From: Bremerella sp. P1
GTDB taxonomy: Bacteria > Planctomycetota > Planctomycetia > Pirellulales > Pirellulaceae
Assembly: GCF_028748185.1 (NCBI RefSeq)
Contig: NZ_CP118164.1
Coordinates: 6,411,814-6,475,813 of the forward strand
Direction of reading: 5' to 3'
Length of the DNA stretch: 64,000 bases
Shown here: positions 47,596 through 56,642 of the stretch, piece by piece
How the letters are laid out: every line of letters begins with the position of its first letter
Position numbering within the stretch: the first letter of the stretch is position 1
Notes under the pieces: generated by a model
What the model was told of the DNA's origin: nothing
Database searches by the model: none
The model's input: the letters and a program-made list of their open reading frames with translations, nothing else
Program-made: the position numbers and the translations under genes

Positions 47596-47832
47596 TTACC
47601 GCGAAACCGTGAGAAGAAACTGTGGCTTATCTCCTTGAGTCTCGACCACTGCTTCCAACATGGCGGAATCTTCAGGCAAGTCAACTTCTGTCATCAGCGA
47701 ACCGAAAAGTGGGCGACCTTCTTCCACTTCCATTTCACGGCCTTGGTAGGAAACCCCGTCGAAGGCACGAAGTTCGACACGGTGCGGACCACCAACGACG
47801 TTTCGACCCGAGTAGGGCGTAAAGATGGGCAC
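47596..47832 (-). CDS. Short open frame of uncertain status
   Basis: 78 residues from a GTG, with an in-frame stop two codons upstream. The sequence is acidic and protein-like (VELRAFDGVSYQGREMEVEEG) but matches nothing that I recognise and has no good ribosome-binding site. It lies just upstream of the VCBS-sulfatase on the same strand. It may be a small exported-protein remnant, a real small gene, or chance. Confidence 0.3.
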   Translation of the reverse strand: MPIFTPYSGRNVVGGPHRVELRAFDGVSYQGREMEVEEGRPLFGSLMTEVDLPEDSAMLEAVVETQGDKPQFLLTVSR

Positions 47833-47954
47833 CCCCTATGGATTAGGCCTTTCATCATACGTGTCTAATCGATCCGCCAGAACCGTCGGGAGTAACAAGG
47901 CAATAAGAACACCATTTGACCCCAGCTGTAATCTGAGGCGATAATAGCATCCCG

Positions 47955-47997
47955 CTGGGATCCCAGGCTATTGCATACTTGAAAAGAAATCAAGTAT
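47955..47997. promoter_or_regulatory. Palindrome and inverted repeat upstream of sulfatase
   Basis: A perfect 12-base palindrome CTGGGATCCCAG occupies 47955-47966. A second exact inverted repeat follows: ATACTTGA (47975-47982) and TCAAGTAT (47990-47997) with a 7-base loop. Both lie 120-165 bases upstream of the sulfatase ATG at 48120. The first shares CTGGGAT...CCAG with the candidate GntR operator at 50606. The remainder of the 47833-48119 gap shows nothing else. Confidence 0.35.
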
Positions 47998-48119
47998 TTA
48001 TTTGGCGCTGACCAGAACGCTCGACAAATTAGGGGTTTCGTCGAAGGAAATGGTTGAGATGCAATACGTTCGATTTTTCCCCAGCGGCTTAAAAACCATA
48101 GCCACGCCAGGTAGGCCCC

Positions 48120-49556
48120 ATGAAGTACCTTCAATTTCAGACACTCTTGATTGCCTTCCTGGCGCCCATTTGTTGGACCAACTTTGCCATCGCAGAGGAA
48201 ACTCGACCGAACTTTGTCTTCATCCTCGCTGATGACTTGGCATGGTCTGATCTCGGTTGTTATGGCCATTCTTGGCATCGAACGCCGAACATCGATCAAT
48301 TAGCCCAAGGAGGAACACGCTTCACCAGCGCCTACGCTTCGGCGCCCATTTGTTCGGCATCGCGAGCGAGCCTTCTAACTGGTAAGACAACCGCGAGTCT
48401 CGGTTTCGAATTCGTGACCAAAGGGGCACCTGGCAGGCAAAACGTTGACGCACCGACGGTGCTTATTGCCCCGCCTCTGACACTTAATCTTCCGCTTTCC
48501 GAACGCACCATCGCCGAGCGGCTGTCAGATCTAGGATACGAAACGGCCTTCTTTGGAAAGTGGCATCTAAACCAACACCACGGGCGGTACCTGGGATGGA
48601 GCCCTACGCATGGCCCTAAGCAGCAAGGCTTTCAAGTCGCCGAAGAGGACTTTGGTGCGCACCCTTACTCGTGGGGCCGCAAGCCGCCTGCCGATGTGGT
48701 TAAAGAGGGTGACTTTGTCGACGACTCGATGGTGGATCGAGTATGCCGATACATTCGCCAACCACACGATCGTCCCTACTTCGTCATGGCTTCCTCATTC
48801 TACGTGCATACGCCTGTCAGAACACCACTGAAATGGTTGACCGATCACTACGAGAAGACGATTCCTGCAGACGCCAAGAACCGAGCCAACCGCGTCAAGT
48901 ACGCGGCATTCTTAGAAACCCTCGATCACCATGTAGGCCAGATCCTGCAATCCATAGAGGCAAGTGGCCAATCCGACGAGACGCTTGTCGTTTTCTTCTC
49001 CGACAACGGTGGCCATCCAGAGTACACAGCCAATGCGCCTTTGCGTGGATCGAAGTGGAACCTGTACGAAGGAGGGATCCGTGTGCCGATGATCGTGCGT
49101 TGGCCCGGTCATGCAGAGCCTGGTTCAGAAAATGACTCTCCGACCGCCGGATATGATCTACTATCGACATTCGTCCAGGCAGCGGATGGCGATATCGAAG
49201 ACGTCGACGGGCAGGCAATCACGTTAAGTGCCGATTCCGATCCAGCTGATCAGCGAGACCTCATTTGGCACTTTCCTTATTACCATCCCGAAAGCGGCTA
49301 TGGTAAGGCGAAAACGACGATCGGCGTTGATGATTTCGCCGTCAGCAAAACGAAACCGCAGTCAGCAATTCGTCGAGGCAACTACAAGCTAATTTGGTTT
49401 GCCGAAGACAATCATGCTGAATTGTACGATCTTTCGCGTGATCTGTCGGAACAAATCGACCTTAGCGAAGTCGCACCGGCGAAGGCAGCCGAGTTGACCA
49501 AGGCGTTGCATCAATATCTGCAAGAGCACCATGCTCGAATGGCAACTCCGCGTTAA
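48120..49556 (+). CDS. Type I sulfatase (Cys-type)
   Basis: 478 residues with a signal peptide ([17 protein letters not shown]). Metal-binding [13 protein letters not shown] (D38, D39) and formylglycine site ICSASRAS with Cys78 are intact, followed by GKWHLNQ and [11 protein letters not shown]. Ala replaces Pro in the C-x-P-x-R core, which is a permitted variant. It is exported and acts on an unknown sulfated glycan. The stop overlaps the 3' end of the GntR gene on the other strand by four bases. Confidence 0.93.
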   Translation: MKYLQFQTLLIAFLAPICWTNFAIAEETRPNFVFILADDLAWSDLGCYGHSWHRTPNIDQLAQGGTRFTSAYASAPICSASRASLLTGKTTASLGFEFVTKGAPGRQNVDAPTVLIAPPLTLNLPLSERTIAERLSDLGYETAFFGKWHLNQHHGRYLGWSPTHGPKQQGFQVAEEDFGAHPYSWGRKPPADVVKEGDFVDDSMVDRVCRYIRQPHDRPYFVMASSFYVHTPVRTPLKWLTDHYEKTIPADAKNRANRVKYAAFLETLDHHVGQILQSIEASGQSDETLVVFFSDNGGHPEYTANAPLRGSKWNLYEGGIRVPMIVRWPGHAEPGSENDSPTAGYDLLSTFVQAADGDIEDVDGQAITLSADSDPADQRDLIWHFPYYHPESGYGKAKTTIGVDDFAVSKTKPQSAIRRGNYKLIWFAEDNHAELYDLSRDLSEQIDLSEVAPAKAAELTKALHQYLQEHHARMATPR

Positions 49557-50323
49557 GTCTCGCCCGCTTCAATTTGATTGATTTCTTCGAGCAAGTCCTG
49601 CGGAAGGGCAAGCGGCAGAGCATTTCGAGCGTCTCCCATTGCCTGGCGACGATCGAACGATTCAAGCGCAAGGCGGCGGCTTTCGCGAATATGTTCCCGC
49701 ATCCAAGAACGAGCTAAATCCCCATTCGCACGCTTAAGCGCTCGTAGTATGCGACGATGGTAGCGATAGACGCTTGTCACAATCTTCAGGTCGTGCGTTT
49801 CGCGCTGCGCTGTGAAGATCCTCGACAGTACCCGCAGGTCGGAAACAATCTTCATCATCCGGCGGTTGCCACTGGCGCGCAAGATCACCATGTGAAAACC
49901 CATGTCCGCCGCCAGGAACTTTTGCATAAGCTCCGGACTGAGCATCTTCTCTTTGGTGTCCCGCAGTTCTCGACCAACGAGCAAGATCTTATTGCACAAT
50001 AACGACAGAATCTGGGTGTCTTCACTACTCAGATGCCCGGCAATCAACTCCGCGGCATGACTTTCCAAGGCCTCGCGAACTTCGTAGAGCTCAGCCATTT
50101 CCGAACGATCCAAGGAATGAACAATCGTCCCGAACCGGGGGACCTGTCGCACGAGCCCCTCGACTTCCAACTGCCGAATCGCCTCGCGAATCGGCATTCG
50201 ACTCATGCCGATTTCTTTCGCCAGCGCAAGTTCGGAAATTTGCGTTCCGGCCGGTAAGTCGCCGGACAAGATTCGCTGCTGGATATATTGGTACGCTTGC
50301 TTGCGTCGCGGAATCTTTTCCAT
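49553..50323 (-). CDS. GntR-family regulator with FCD domain
   Basis: 256 residues from the ATG at 50323; a TTG at 50332 is in frame. The N-terminal winged helix ([39 protein letters not shown]) is GntR-type, and the rest is an all-helical FCD ligand domain ([19 protein letters not shown]) that commonly binds sugar acids through a metal. It is divergent from the symporter-lyase-isomerase-kinase operon and is its probable repressor. A palindrome upstream of that operon (50606-50628) is the candidate site. Confidence 0.9.
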   Translation of the reverse strand: MEKIPRRKQAYQYIQQRILSGDLPAGTQISELALAKEIGMSRMPIREAIRQLEVEGLVRQVPRFGTIVHSLDRSEMAELYEVREALESHAAELIAGHLSSEDTQILSLLCNKILLVGRELRDTKEKMLSPELMQKFLAADMGFHMVILRASGNRRMMKIVSDLRVLSRIFTAQRETHDLKIVTSVYRYHRRILRALKRANGDLARSWMREHIRESRRLALESFDRRQAMGDARNALPLALPQDLLEEINQIEAGET

Positions 50324-50371
50324 AAGTTCCAAGTGAGAAAAGGACCCAGTAACCGCTTAGAATACATGCAC

Positions 50372-50400
50372 CTGGAAAACCAGCTAAATTGGTTATCCAA
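50372..50400. promoter_or_regulatory. Small inverted repeats near GntR gene start
   Basis: CTGGAAAACCAG (50372-50383) is a CTGG/CCAG inverted pair, and TTGGTTATCCAA (50389-50400) a TTGG/CCAA pair. Both lie 50-80 bases upstream of the GntR start and share the CTGG...CCAG edges of the palindrome at 50606. They may serve autoregulation. Confidence 0.3.
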
Positions 50401-50605
50401 AACACATTCTAACAAAACACGGACTCATCCGCATGACACGCACTTTTCGGGCGACTTCGGACAATCGAGTCACATTCGATCAATAAACTGCCTGAAAATG
50501 CAGGCAATCAGTGCCTTGCTGAAGAAACGAAGGGGATTTGACTAATGCCGCCGACGCGCTCGCAGCACGAAAGGACTTGCATCACAGTCTCAGGACGTTC
50601 ATACT

Positions 50606-50628
50606 CTGGGATACCAGTGGTATTCCAG
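50606..50628. promoter_or_regulatory. Candidate GntR/FCD operator
   Basis: CTGGGATACCA and TGGTATTCCAG flank a single central G; the 11-base arms are complementary except at one position. The inner ATACCA/TGGTAT pair is of the type bound by GntR/FCD regulators of sugar-acid operons. It lies 57-79 bases upstream of the symporter start and in the divergent gap from the regulator gene. Confidence 0.5.
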
Positions 50629-50684
50629 TAGATTCTGGCCCATGCTGCTCGTAAACCTCTCTGCATTTGAACGAGGCTCTTCCT

Positions 50685-52232
50685 GTGCACCAATTTGCCG
50701 TCGCCGATATCGTTGTGCTCGTGACTTACCTTCTCGGGGTAGTAGGGCTCGGCGTCTGGTTCTTCCGCAAAAGCCGCAATCCCGAAGGCTACATGGCCGC
50801 CAGCCGTTCGATGCCAGGCTGGGTCGTCGGACTTTCAATATTCGGTACGTACGTTAGTAGCATCAGCTTTCTAGCACTACCAGGCAAGGCGTTTTCCAGC
50901 GACTGGAATGCGCTCGCATTTAGCTTTTCCCTGCCGCTGGCGGCATGGGTCGCCACCATCTGGTTCGTCCCCTATTATCGCGAAGGAGATGCGGTTTCTG
51001 CCTACCAACACCTGGAACAACGCTTCGGCGTTTGGGCTCGAACCTATGCGGCAACTTGCTATCTCCTGACCCAAGTCGCACGGATGGGCTCGGTGATGTA
51101 CCTCTTGGCGCTTCCGCTTCATCAACTTTTGGGCTGGAATGTACCAGCACTGATCCTGGTAACAGGCGGTCTTACGACGCTCTACACGCTCCTTGGTGGA
51201 ATCGAAGGGGTCATCTGGACTGATGCCTTGCAAAGCATCGTGTTGGCAACTGGCGCAGTGGCATGTGCCATTATCCTTCCCATGACGATGCCGGACGGAG
51301 CGTCGCAGATGCTCGAGATCGCAACGAACCACGACAAGTTCAGCCTCGGCTCCATGGGCTTCAGTCTTTCTCAGCCGACCTTCTGGGTCGTGTTGATCTA
51401 CGGGATGTTTATTAATCTGCAGAACTTTGGCATCGATCAAAGTTACGTTCAGCGTTACATCGCCGCAAAATCGGACGCGGATGCACGAAAGTCGGTCTGG
51501 ATCGGGGCACTCGTATACGTTCCTATCTCGATCATCTTCTTATGGATCGGAACGGCGCTGTTCTCCTACTACTACGTTCAACCAGACCTTCTGCCTGAAT
51601 CCCTTCAAGCAGAAATCGCCGAAGGCAAGGGAGACGGTGTCTTTCCCTATTTCATTGTTGATGGACTTCCCACCGGTGTCTCAGGGCTTCTCGTCGCCGC
51701 CATCTTTGCTGCGGCCATGAGCACGCTTTCAACAAGCCTGAATGGGGCGGCAACGTTGACGCTGACAGACTACTATCGCCGCTTCATTCGCCCGCATGCC
51801 AGCGAGCGTGAATCGATGGTAGTCCTCTACGTTAGTACAATGGCATGGGGCGTGATCGGCACGACGACTGCAATTGCCATGATCGAGGTTCAAAGCATTC
51901 TCGATGCGTGGTGGCAACTGGCGGGAATCTTCAGTGGAGGCATGCTTGGTTTATTCCTGCTGGGAATGCTCTCGCGAAAAGCTGGGAACGCGGCCGCTGT
52001 CGTGGGGGTAATACTCGGTGTGGCCGTCATTTTATGGATGACCCTTTCCCGTACCGAAATATGGCCCGATGGCTGGGTCACCATCGCAAGTCCCTTCAAC
52101 AACTACTTAGTCATTGTCTTCGGAACGCTTACGATACTGTTAGTCGGCTGGTTATTGGCACACGTCTTTGCACGTGCCGTAGCCAAAGATGCGACTGGCG
52201 ATACCGATACGGCTTCCGATGAACAAACCTGA
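50685..52232 (+). CDS. Sodium:solute symporter
   Basis: 515 residues from the GTG at 50685, which has GAGG eight bases upstream; the TTG at 50667 lacks such a site. About 13 membrane helices and SSS-family marks: [26 protein letters not shown], shortened here, [13 protein letters not shown], and the sodium-site helix [21 protein letters not shown]. As first gene of the operon it should import the sugar or sugar acid handled by the three enzymes that follow. It is more distant from the symporter at 31.6 kb than a recent duplicate would be. Confidence 0.87.
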   Translation: MHQFAVADIVVLVTYLLGVVGLGVWFFRKSRNPEGYMAASRSMPGWVVGLSIFGTYVSSISFLALPGKAFSSDWNALAFSFSLPLAAWVATIWFVPYYREGDAVSAYQHLEQRFGVWARTYAATCYLLTQVARMGSVMYLLALPLHQLLGWNVPALILVTGGLTTLYTLLGGIEGVIWTDALQSIVLATGAVACAIILPMTMPDGASQMLEIATNHDKFSLGSMGFSLSQPTFWVVLIYGMFINLQNFGIDQSYVQRYIAAKSDADARKSVWIGALVYVPISIIFLWIGTALFSYYYVQPDLLPESLQAEIAEGKGDGVFPYFIVDGLPTGVSGLLVAAIFAAAMSTLSTSLNGAATLTLTDYYRRFIRPHASERESMVVLYVSTMAWGVIGTTTAIAMIEVQSILDAWWQLAGIFSGGMLGLFLLGMLSRKAGNAAAVVGVILGVAVILWMTLSRTEIWPDGWVTIASPFNNYLVIVFGTLTILLVGWLLAHVFARAVAKDATGDTDTASDEQT

Positions 52233-52285
52233 ACACGAGCCCCACGCTTGCGACCGAGAACTCTATTCCTCAAGGTAACGACCTA

Positions 52286-53209
52286 GTGAATTCGCCCAAC
52301 GAACCGTTTCACGGAATCATTCCACCACTCGTAACACCATTAATGGGGCGAGATGAACTGGATCATGATGGCTTGGCACGCGTGATCGAGCATACGATCG
52401 ATGGCGGCGTACATGGGCTATTCATTCTCGGTAGTACTGGTGAAGCCCCGAGTCTAAGTTACCGGTTACGCCGAGAACTAATCGATGCCGCGTGTCAGCA
52501 CGTCGACGGCCGCGTTCCTGTGCTGGTCGGCATCACCGATACGGCATTCGTGGAGTCTGTTGCGCTGGCGCAACATGCTGCCGAGGCAGGGGCAGCTGCG
52601 GTTGTCCTGACGACTCCTTATTACTTCCCAGCGGGGCAAACCGAACTGATCAGCTACGTTCGCAACATCACGCCTGAGCTTCCCTTGCCGCTGATGCTTT
52701 ACAACATGCCGCAGCTCACCAAGGTGTGGTTCGAGATCGAAACACTCAAGCAACTTGCTGACCTGGACGGAATTGTGGGGCTCAAAGATAGCAGCGGTGA
52801 CATGGCGTACTTCGAAGACGCCGCGAAGCTTAAAGCCATCCGTCCCGACTGGTCGGTCATGATCGGTCCGGAAGCAAAGCTGCCAGAAGCCATGGCCCTG
52901 GGAGGCGATGGCGGGGTCGCAGGCGGAGCCAATGTCCTGCCCCGGCTGTTCGTCGAATGTTACGAAGCAAAGCTTGCCAATGACGACGTCAAACTGGCAG
53001 AATTACACGATCGCATTAACGATTTTCAGCGCATTTACGAAATCGGCAAATACGCCTCAAAATACATCAAGGCGACCAAGTGTTGCCTTTCGTTGATGGG
53101 AATTTGCAACGACTTCATGGCCGAACCTTTTCATAGTTTTCGCACGCCCCAGCGTTTACAAGTTGCTGAGATCTTGAATCAGCTCGATATCCCTGTCACC
53201 CAAAGCTAA
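52286..53209 (+). CDS. DHDPS/N-acetylneuraminate lyase-family aldolase
   Basis: 307 residues, GTG start with AAGG upstream. A TIM-barrel class I aldolase: GSTGEA (49-54) binds the keto acid carboxylate, Tyr139 (LYNMPQ) and Schiff-base Lys167 (GLKDSSGD) are the catalytic pair. The superfamily includes dihydrodipicolinate synthase, sialate lyase and 2-keto-3-deoxy-sugar-acid aldolases or dehydratases. Its operon context points to sugar-acid breakdown, not lysine synthesis. The exact substrate is unknown. The next gene starts 4 bases after the stop. Confidence 0.85.
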   Translation: MNSPNEPFHGIIPPLVTPLMGRDELDHDGLARVIEHTIDGGVHGLFILGSTGEAPSLSYRLRRELIDAACQHVDGRVPVLVGITDTAFVESVALAQHAAEAGAAAVVLTTPYYFPAGQTELISYVRNITPELPLPLMLYNMPQLTKVWFEIETLKQLADLDGIVGLKDSSGDMAYFEDAAKLKAIRPDWSVMIGPEAKLPEAMALGGDGGVAGGANVLPRLFVECYEAKLANDDVKLAELHDRINDFQRIYEIGKYASKYIKATKCCLSLMGICNDFMAEPFHSFRTPQRLQVAEILNQLDIPVTQS

Positions 53210-53213
53210 GCTC

Positions 53214-54848
53214 ATGCCTACCCAGCAGCCCCCCGTGCAATTGGTCGCCAGTGGCGACTCTCGTCTATCCGCAAATCAGAAGTGTTGGCCTGCTCAAAAA
53301 GCTCTCGAAGAAGCGCTGCAAGCCGCGATCGAGAAACTTGGCTACCGTCTCCAGCGTGCTCACCAGGTGACGGAAGAGGGACATGGCTTCATCGATAGCC
53401 AGAAACGCGGTATGGAAGTGTTTCGTACCATTGATCCCGACGCGCCACTAATCGTCGCGGAAGCTGTCTGGCAGTATTCTCATCATGTGTTGGCGGGACT
53501 TCTCAGCCATCGTGGTCCGATCCTGACCCTCGCCAACTGGTCTGGACAGTGGCCAGGTCTGGTAGGAATGCTGAACCTCAACGGTTCATTGACGAAGGCC
53601 GGAGCCGAATACTCCACGCTCTGGAGTGAAGCTTTCACCGACGACTTCTTCCTCGGCCATCTGAAAACATGGCTGGAAACCGGTCAGGTTCACCATACGA
53701 CGGAACATGTCGCCACGCTCGCGCCTGAATGGATTCCCCAATCGGCTAACGAAACGGGAAAGCGACTAGCCGACGAGTTGCGGCAACAGAAGGCCATCAT
53801 GGGAGTCTTCGACGAAGGTTGCATGGGGATGTTTAACGCAATCATCCCAGACCATCTTCTGCACCCACTGGGTGTCTTTAAGGAACGTTTGAGCCAGTCT
53901 GCACTTTTTGCCGAAATGCAAGAGGTAAGCCACGCGGACGCCGAGAAGGCATTTCATTGGTTCCAAGAAGAAGGGATGCAGTTTCATTTCGGAGAGGACG
54001 ACGCCGAAGAACTAACGCCCAACCAAGTACTTGAACAATGCCGAATGTACGTTGCGGCTGTTCGACTGGCCGATCATTTTGGCTGTGAAACGATCGGCAT
54101 TCAGTATCAACAAGGTCTCAAGGATCTGACGCCTGCCAGTGACTTGGTCGAAGGAACCCTCAACAGCACGAGCCGCCCTCCGGTGTTTGACCGCGAGGGA
54201 TCGAAGGAACTATTCGCCGGGCAGGCGATTCCTCACTTTAATGAAGTCGACGAATGTGCCGGCCTTGATGCAGTCATGATCAATCGCATTCATCGGGCTC
54301 TGAATCAACCGGTAGAGACAACGCTCCATGATCTTCGCTGGGGATGCCTCGATGAGTCTGGGACCACGAACGAATACGTCTGGGTCTTTGAAATCTCGGG
54401 GTCTGCGCCTGCCGAACACCTTGGCGGATGGGAACAGTGCCACGGCTACCGCCAGCCTGCGATGTATTTCCCCAAAGGCGGATCAACGCTGTCTGGCGTT
54501 TCTCGTCCCGGTGAAATCGTCTGGTCGCGTATTTACGTTGCCAACAATGCTCTTCACATGGATCTCGGTCGTGGCGAGTCGATCACCCTTCCTCCCGCAG
54601 AAACGAAACGACGCCTGGAGGCCACAACCTCTGTTTGGCCGATTATGCACGGCGTCACGTATGGCGTTTCCCGCGACCAAATGATGGCCAAGCACAAGGC
54701 CAACCACGTCCAGGTAGCCTATGCCCACGATGCCGCGGCAGCGGACGAAGCATTCTGGACTCGCGCCGCCATGGCCATGGCTTTGGGTATCCAGGTCAAC
54801 CTTTGCGGTACGAAGAAGGATGGCTCTCGCTGGGATCAAAAGGGATAA
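53214..54848 (+). CDS. L-fucose/arabinose isomerase-like protein
   Basis: 544 residues. The first ~190 residues carry a Rossmann-like half ([36 protein letters not shown]) and the centre a metal-site-like stretch ([17 protein letters not shown]), consistent with the L-fucose isomerase superfamily of Mn2+ aldose-ketose isomerases. The match is by pattern and is less certain than for its neighbours. Gene order (isomerase, then FGGY kinase four bases later) is the classical aldose-to-ketose-phosphate pair, which supports it. Confidence 0.65.
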   Translation: MPTQQPPVQLVASGDSRLSANQKCWPAQKALEEALQAAIEKLGYRLQRAHQVTEEGHGFIDSQKRGMEVFRTIDPDAPLIVAEAVWQYSHHVLAGLLSHRGPILTLANWSGQWPGLVGMLNLNGSLTKAGAEYSTLWSEAFTDDFFLGHLKTWLETGQVHHTTEHVATLAPEWIPQSANETGKRLADELRQQKAIMGVFDEGCMGMFNAIIPDHLLHPLGVFKERLSQSALFAEMQEVSHADAEKAFHWFQEEGMQFHFGEDDAEELTPNQVLEQCRMYVAAVRLADHFGCETIGIQYQQGLKDLTPASDLVEGTLNSTSRPPVFDREGSKELFAGQAIPHFNEVDECAGLDAVMINRIHRALNQPVETTLHDLRWGCLDESGTTNEYVWVFEISGSAPAEHLGGWEQCHGYRQPAMYFPKGGSTLSGVSRPGEIVWSRIYVANNALHMDLGRGESITLPPAETKRRLEATTSVWPIMHGVTYGVSRDQMMAKHKANHVQVAYAHDAAAADEAFWTRAAMAMALGIQVNLCGTKKDGSRWDQKG

Positions 54849-54852
54849 CCAC

Positions 54853-56520
54853 ATGAACGACAGCCATTTCATTGGGGTAGACGTCGGTACCGGCAGCGCT
54901 CGAGTTGGTGTTTTCGATGGCCACGGCGTGATGCTTGCTTCGGCCGTGCATCCCATCGAGACGTTCCGCCCGAAGGCCCACTTCGTGGAACAGTCTTCCA
55001 CGAACATCTGGCAGGCCGTCTGCAAGTGTGTTCGTGAAGCCATCGCTACAGCAGAGATCGATGCCGCTACGGTCCGTGGCATTGGTTTCGATGCAACGTG
55101 TTCACTCGTTGCCACTGACGACAAGGGTCAACCGGTCACCGTAAGCCCCGATGGCAACGACGATCAGAACGTGATCGTCTGGATGGACCACCGCGCCACC
55201 GCTCAGGCCGCACGAATCAATGAAGGGGAATACGACGTTTTAAAGTATGTCGGCAACGTTATCTCGCCTGAGATGGAAACCCCGAAGCTTCTTTGGCTCA
55301 AAGAGAATCTTCCGCAAACGTGGCAGCGGGCGACGAAGTTCTTCGATCTCCCAGATTACCTGACCTATCGTGCCACCGGAGACGAAACGCGTTCGCTTTG
55401 TAGCACCGTTTGCAAGTGGACGTACCTGGGGCACGAGAATTCAGGCGAGGAAACCGGCCGCTGGGATGCCAAGTACTTTGAATCTATTGGTCTGGGTGAC
55501 TTGGCTGAGGAGAACTTCGCCCGCATTGGAACGAAGGTTCGTCCGATGGGGGAAGCGGTGGGGAGTGGACTCTTGCATGAAGCTGCCGTGGAACTAGGCC
55601 TGAGTGAAGGCACGGCAGTTGGCGTTTCTATCATCGATGCCCATGCGGGCGGTATTGGGATGATTGGAGCCACGCTCGAAGGCTGCTCGCCGGATGCCGA
55701 GGAATTGGGTCGTCGCCTCGCACTGATCGGTGGTACCTCAAGTTGTCACATGGCGGCTTCGCAGGACGCACGATTCATTCAAGGGATCTGGGGACCTTAC
55801 TTTTCGGCCATGATCCCAGGCATGTGGCTCACTGAAGGAGGCCAGTCAGCAACTGGAGCCCTGATCGACTTTGTGATCGACAGTCATCAAGCTAAGCCTG
55901 AATTAGATCAACTTGCCGATGCTGCCAACAAAAGCATTTACGAGGTGCTGAACGAACGACTGGAAGTCCTATCGAAAGATCGCAAAGTCCCCGCCTCACT
56001 CACCCGTGAACTCCATGTGTGCCCTTACTTTCACGGCAACCGATCTCCATGGGCGGACCCAACGCTGCGTGGCATGGTGACCGGACACTCACTTTCCGCA
56101 TCTTTGGACGATCTGACCATACTTTACCTCGCCACGATTCAGGCAGTCGCCTACGGAACTCGACATATCATCGAAGTCATGAACGGCGCCGGCTATCGCA
56201 TCGACACGATTTTTGCTTGTGGCGGCGGTACGAAGAACCCGGTATTTCTTCGCGAGCACGCCGATATCACCGGTTGCCGTGTCGTTTTACCCAAGGAGCC
56301 CGAGTCTGTCCTGCTGGGAAGTGCGATGTTAGGAGCCGTGGCCTCTGGCGAAAAGAGCGATTTGCTTGATGCTATGGCCACCATGAGTGCCGCGGAAACG
56401 GTTCTCGAGCCGGCAAAAGGGCCAACGACACAATATCATCAATCAAAGTACGCCGTGTTTCAGCGGCTCCATGATGATCAGTTGGCGTATCGAGACTTGA
56501 TGACCAAGCACTTCTCATAA
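54853..56520 (+). CDS. FGGY-family carbohydrate kinase (ribulokinase-like)
   Basis: 555 residues from the ATG at 54853, four bases after the isomerase stop; the longer upstream frame overlaps that gene. The N-terminal phosphate loop [20 protein letters not shown] for sugar binding, KWTYLG and the C-terminal [12 protein letters not shown] are FGGY features, and the pattern is closest to D-ribulokinase-type members. It should phosphorylate the ketose made by the isomerase. Which sugar is handled is not visible. Confidence 0.87.
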   Translation: MNDSHFIGVDVGTGSARVGVFDGHGVMLASAVHPIETFRPKAHFVEQSSTNIWQAVCKCVREAIATAEIDAATVRGIGFDATCSLVATDDKGQPVTVSPDGNDDQNVIVWMDHRATAQAARINEGEYDVLKYVGNVISPEMETPKLLWLKENLPQTWQRATKFFDLPDYLTYRATGDETRSLCSTVCKWTYLGHENSGEETGRWDAKYFESIGLGDLAEENFARIGTKVRPMGEAVGSGLLHEAAVELGLSEGTAVGVSIIDAHAGGIGMIGATLEGCSPDAEELGRRLALIGGTSSCHMAASQDARFIQGIWGPYFSAMIPGMWLTEGGQSATGALIDFVIDSHQAKPELDQLADAANKSIYEVLNERLEVLSKDRKVPASLTRELHVCPYFHGNRSPWADPTLRGMVTGHSLSASLDDLTILYLATIQAVAYGTRHIIEVMNGAGYRIDTIFACGGGTKNPVFLREHADITGCRVVLPKEPESVLLGSAMLGAVASGEKSDLLDAMATMSAAETVLEPAKGPTTQYHQSKYAVFQRLHDDQLAYRDLMTKHFS

Positions 56521-56642
56521 AGTTTATTTGTGGGCGGGCGTGACGACTCTTATGATAAAGGTCTTCATGCAACCCATCCCAACCCGCCTCGCGAATCCGC
56601 TAGAGCCGGTTGCTTTCGTACATCCCTACGGAGCACCCATCC

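Noticed and set aside
47865-48299. 144-residue minus-strand open frame across the sulfatase start
   Set aside because: It overlaps the signal-peptide region of the well-supported sulfatase at 48120, has mixed Cys/Trp-rich composition and no motif; a shadow frame.
31593-52232. The two sodium symporters as a recent duplication
   Set aside because: Their sequences differ along the whole length except for family motifs, and each sits in a different operon.
52286-53209. Reading as dapA (lysine biosynthesis)
   Set aside because: The operon (symporter, isomerase, FGGY kinase, GntR/FCD regulator) is catabolic; only the family, not the DapA function, is supported.
50685-56520. Sialic-acid catabolic operon
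   Set aside because: A lyase-family gene and symporter fit, but NanE and a ROK-type NanK are absent and an isomerase plus FGGY kinase do not belong to that route.
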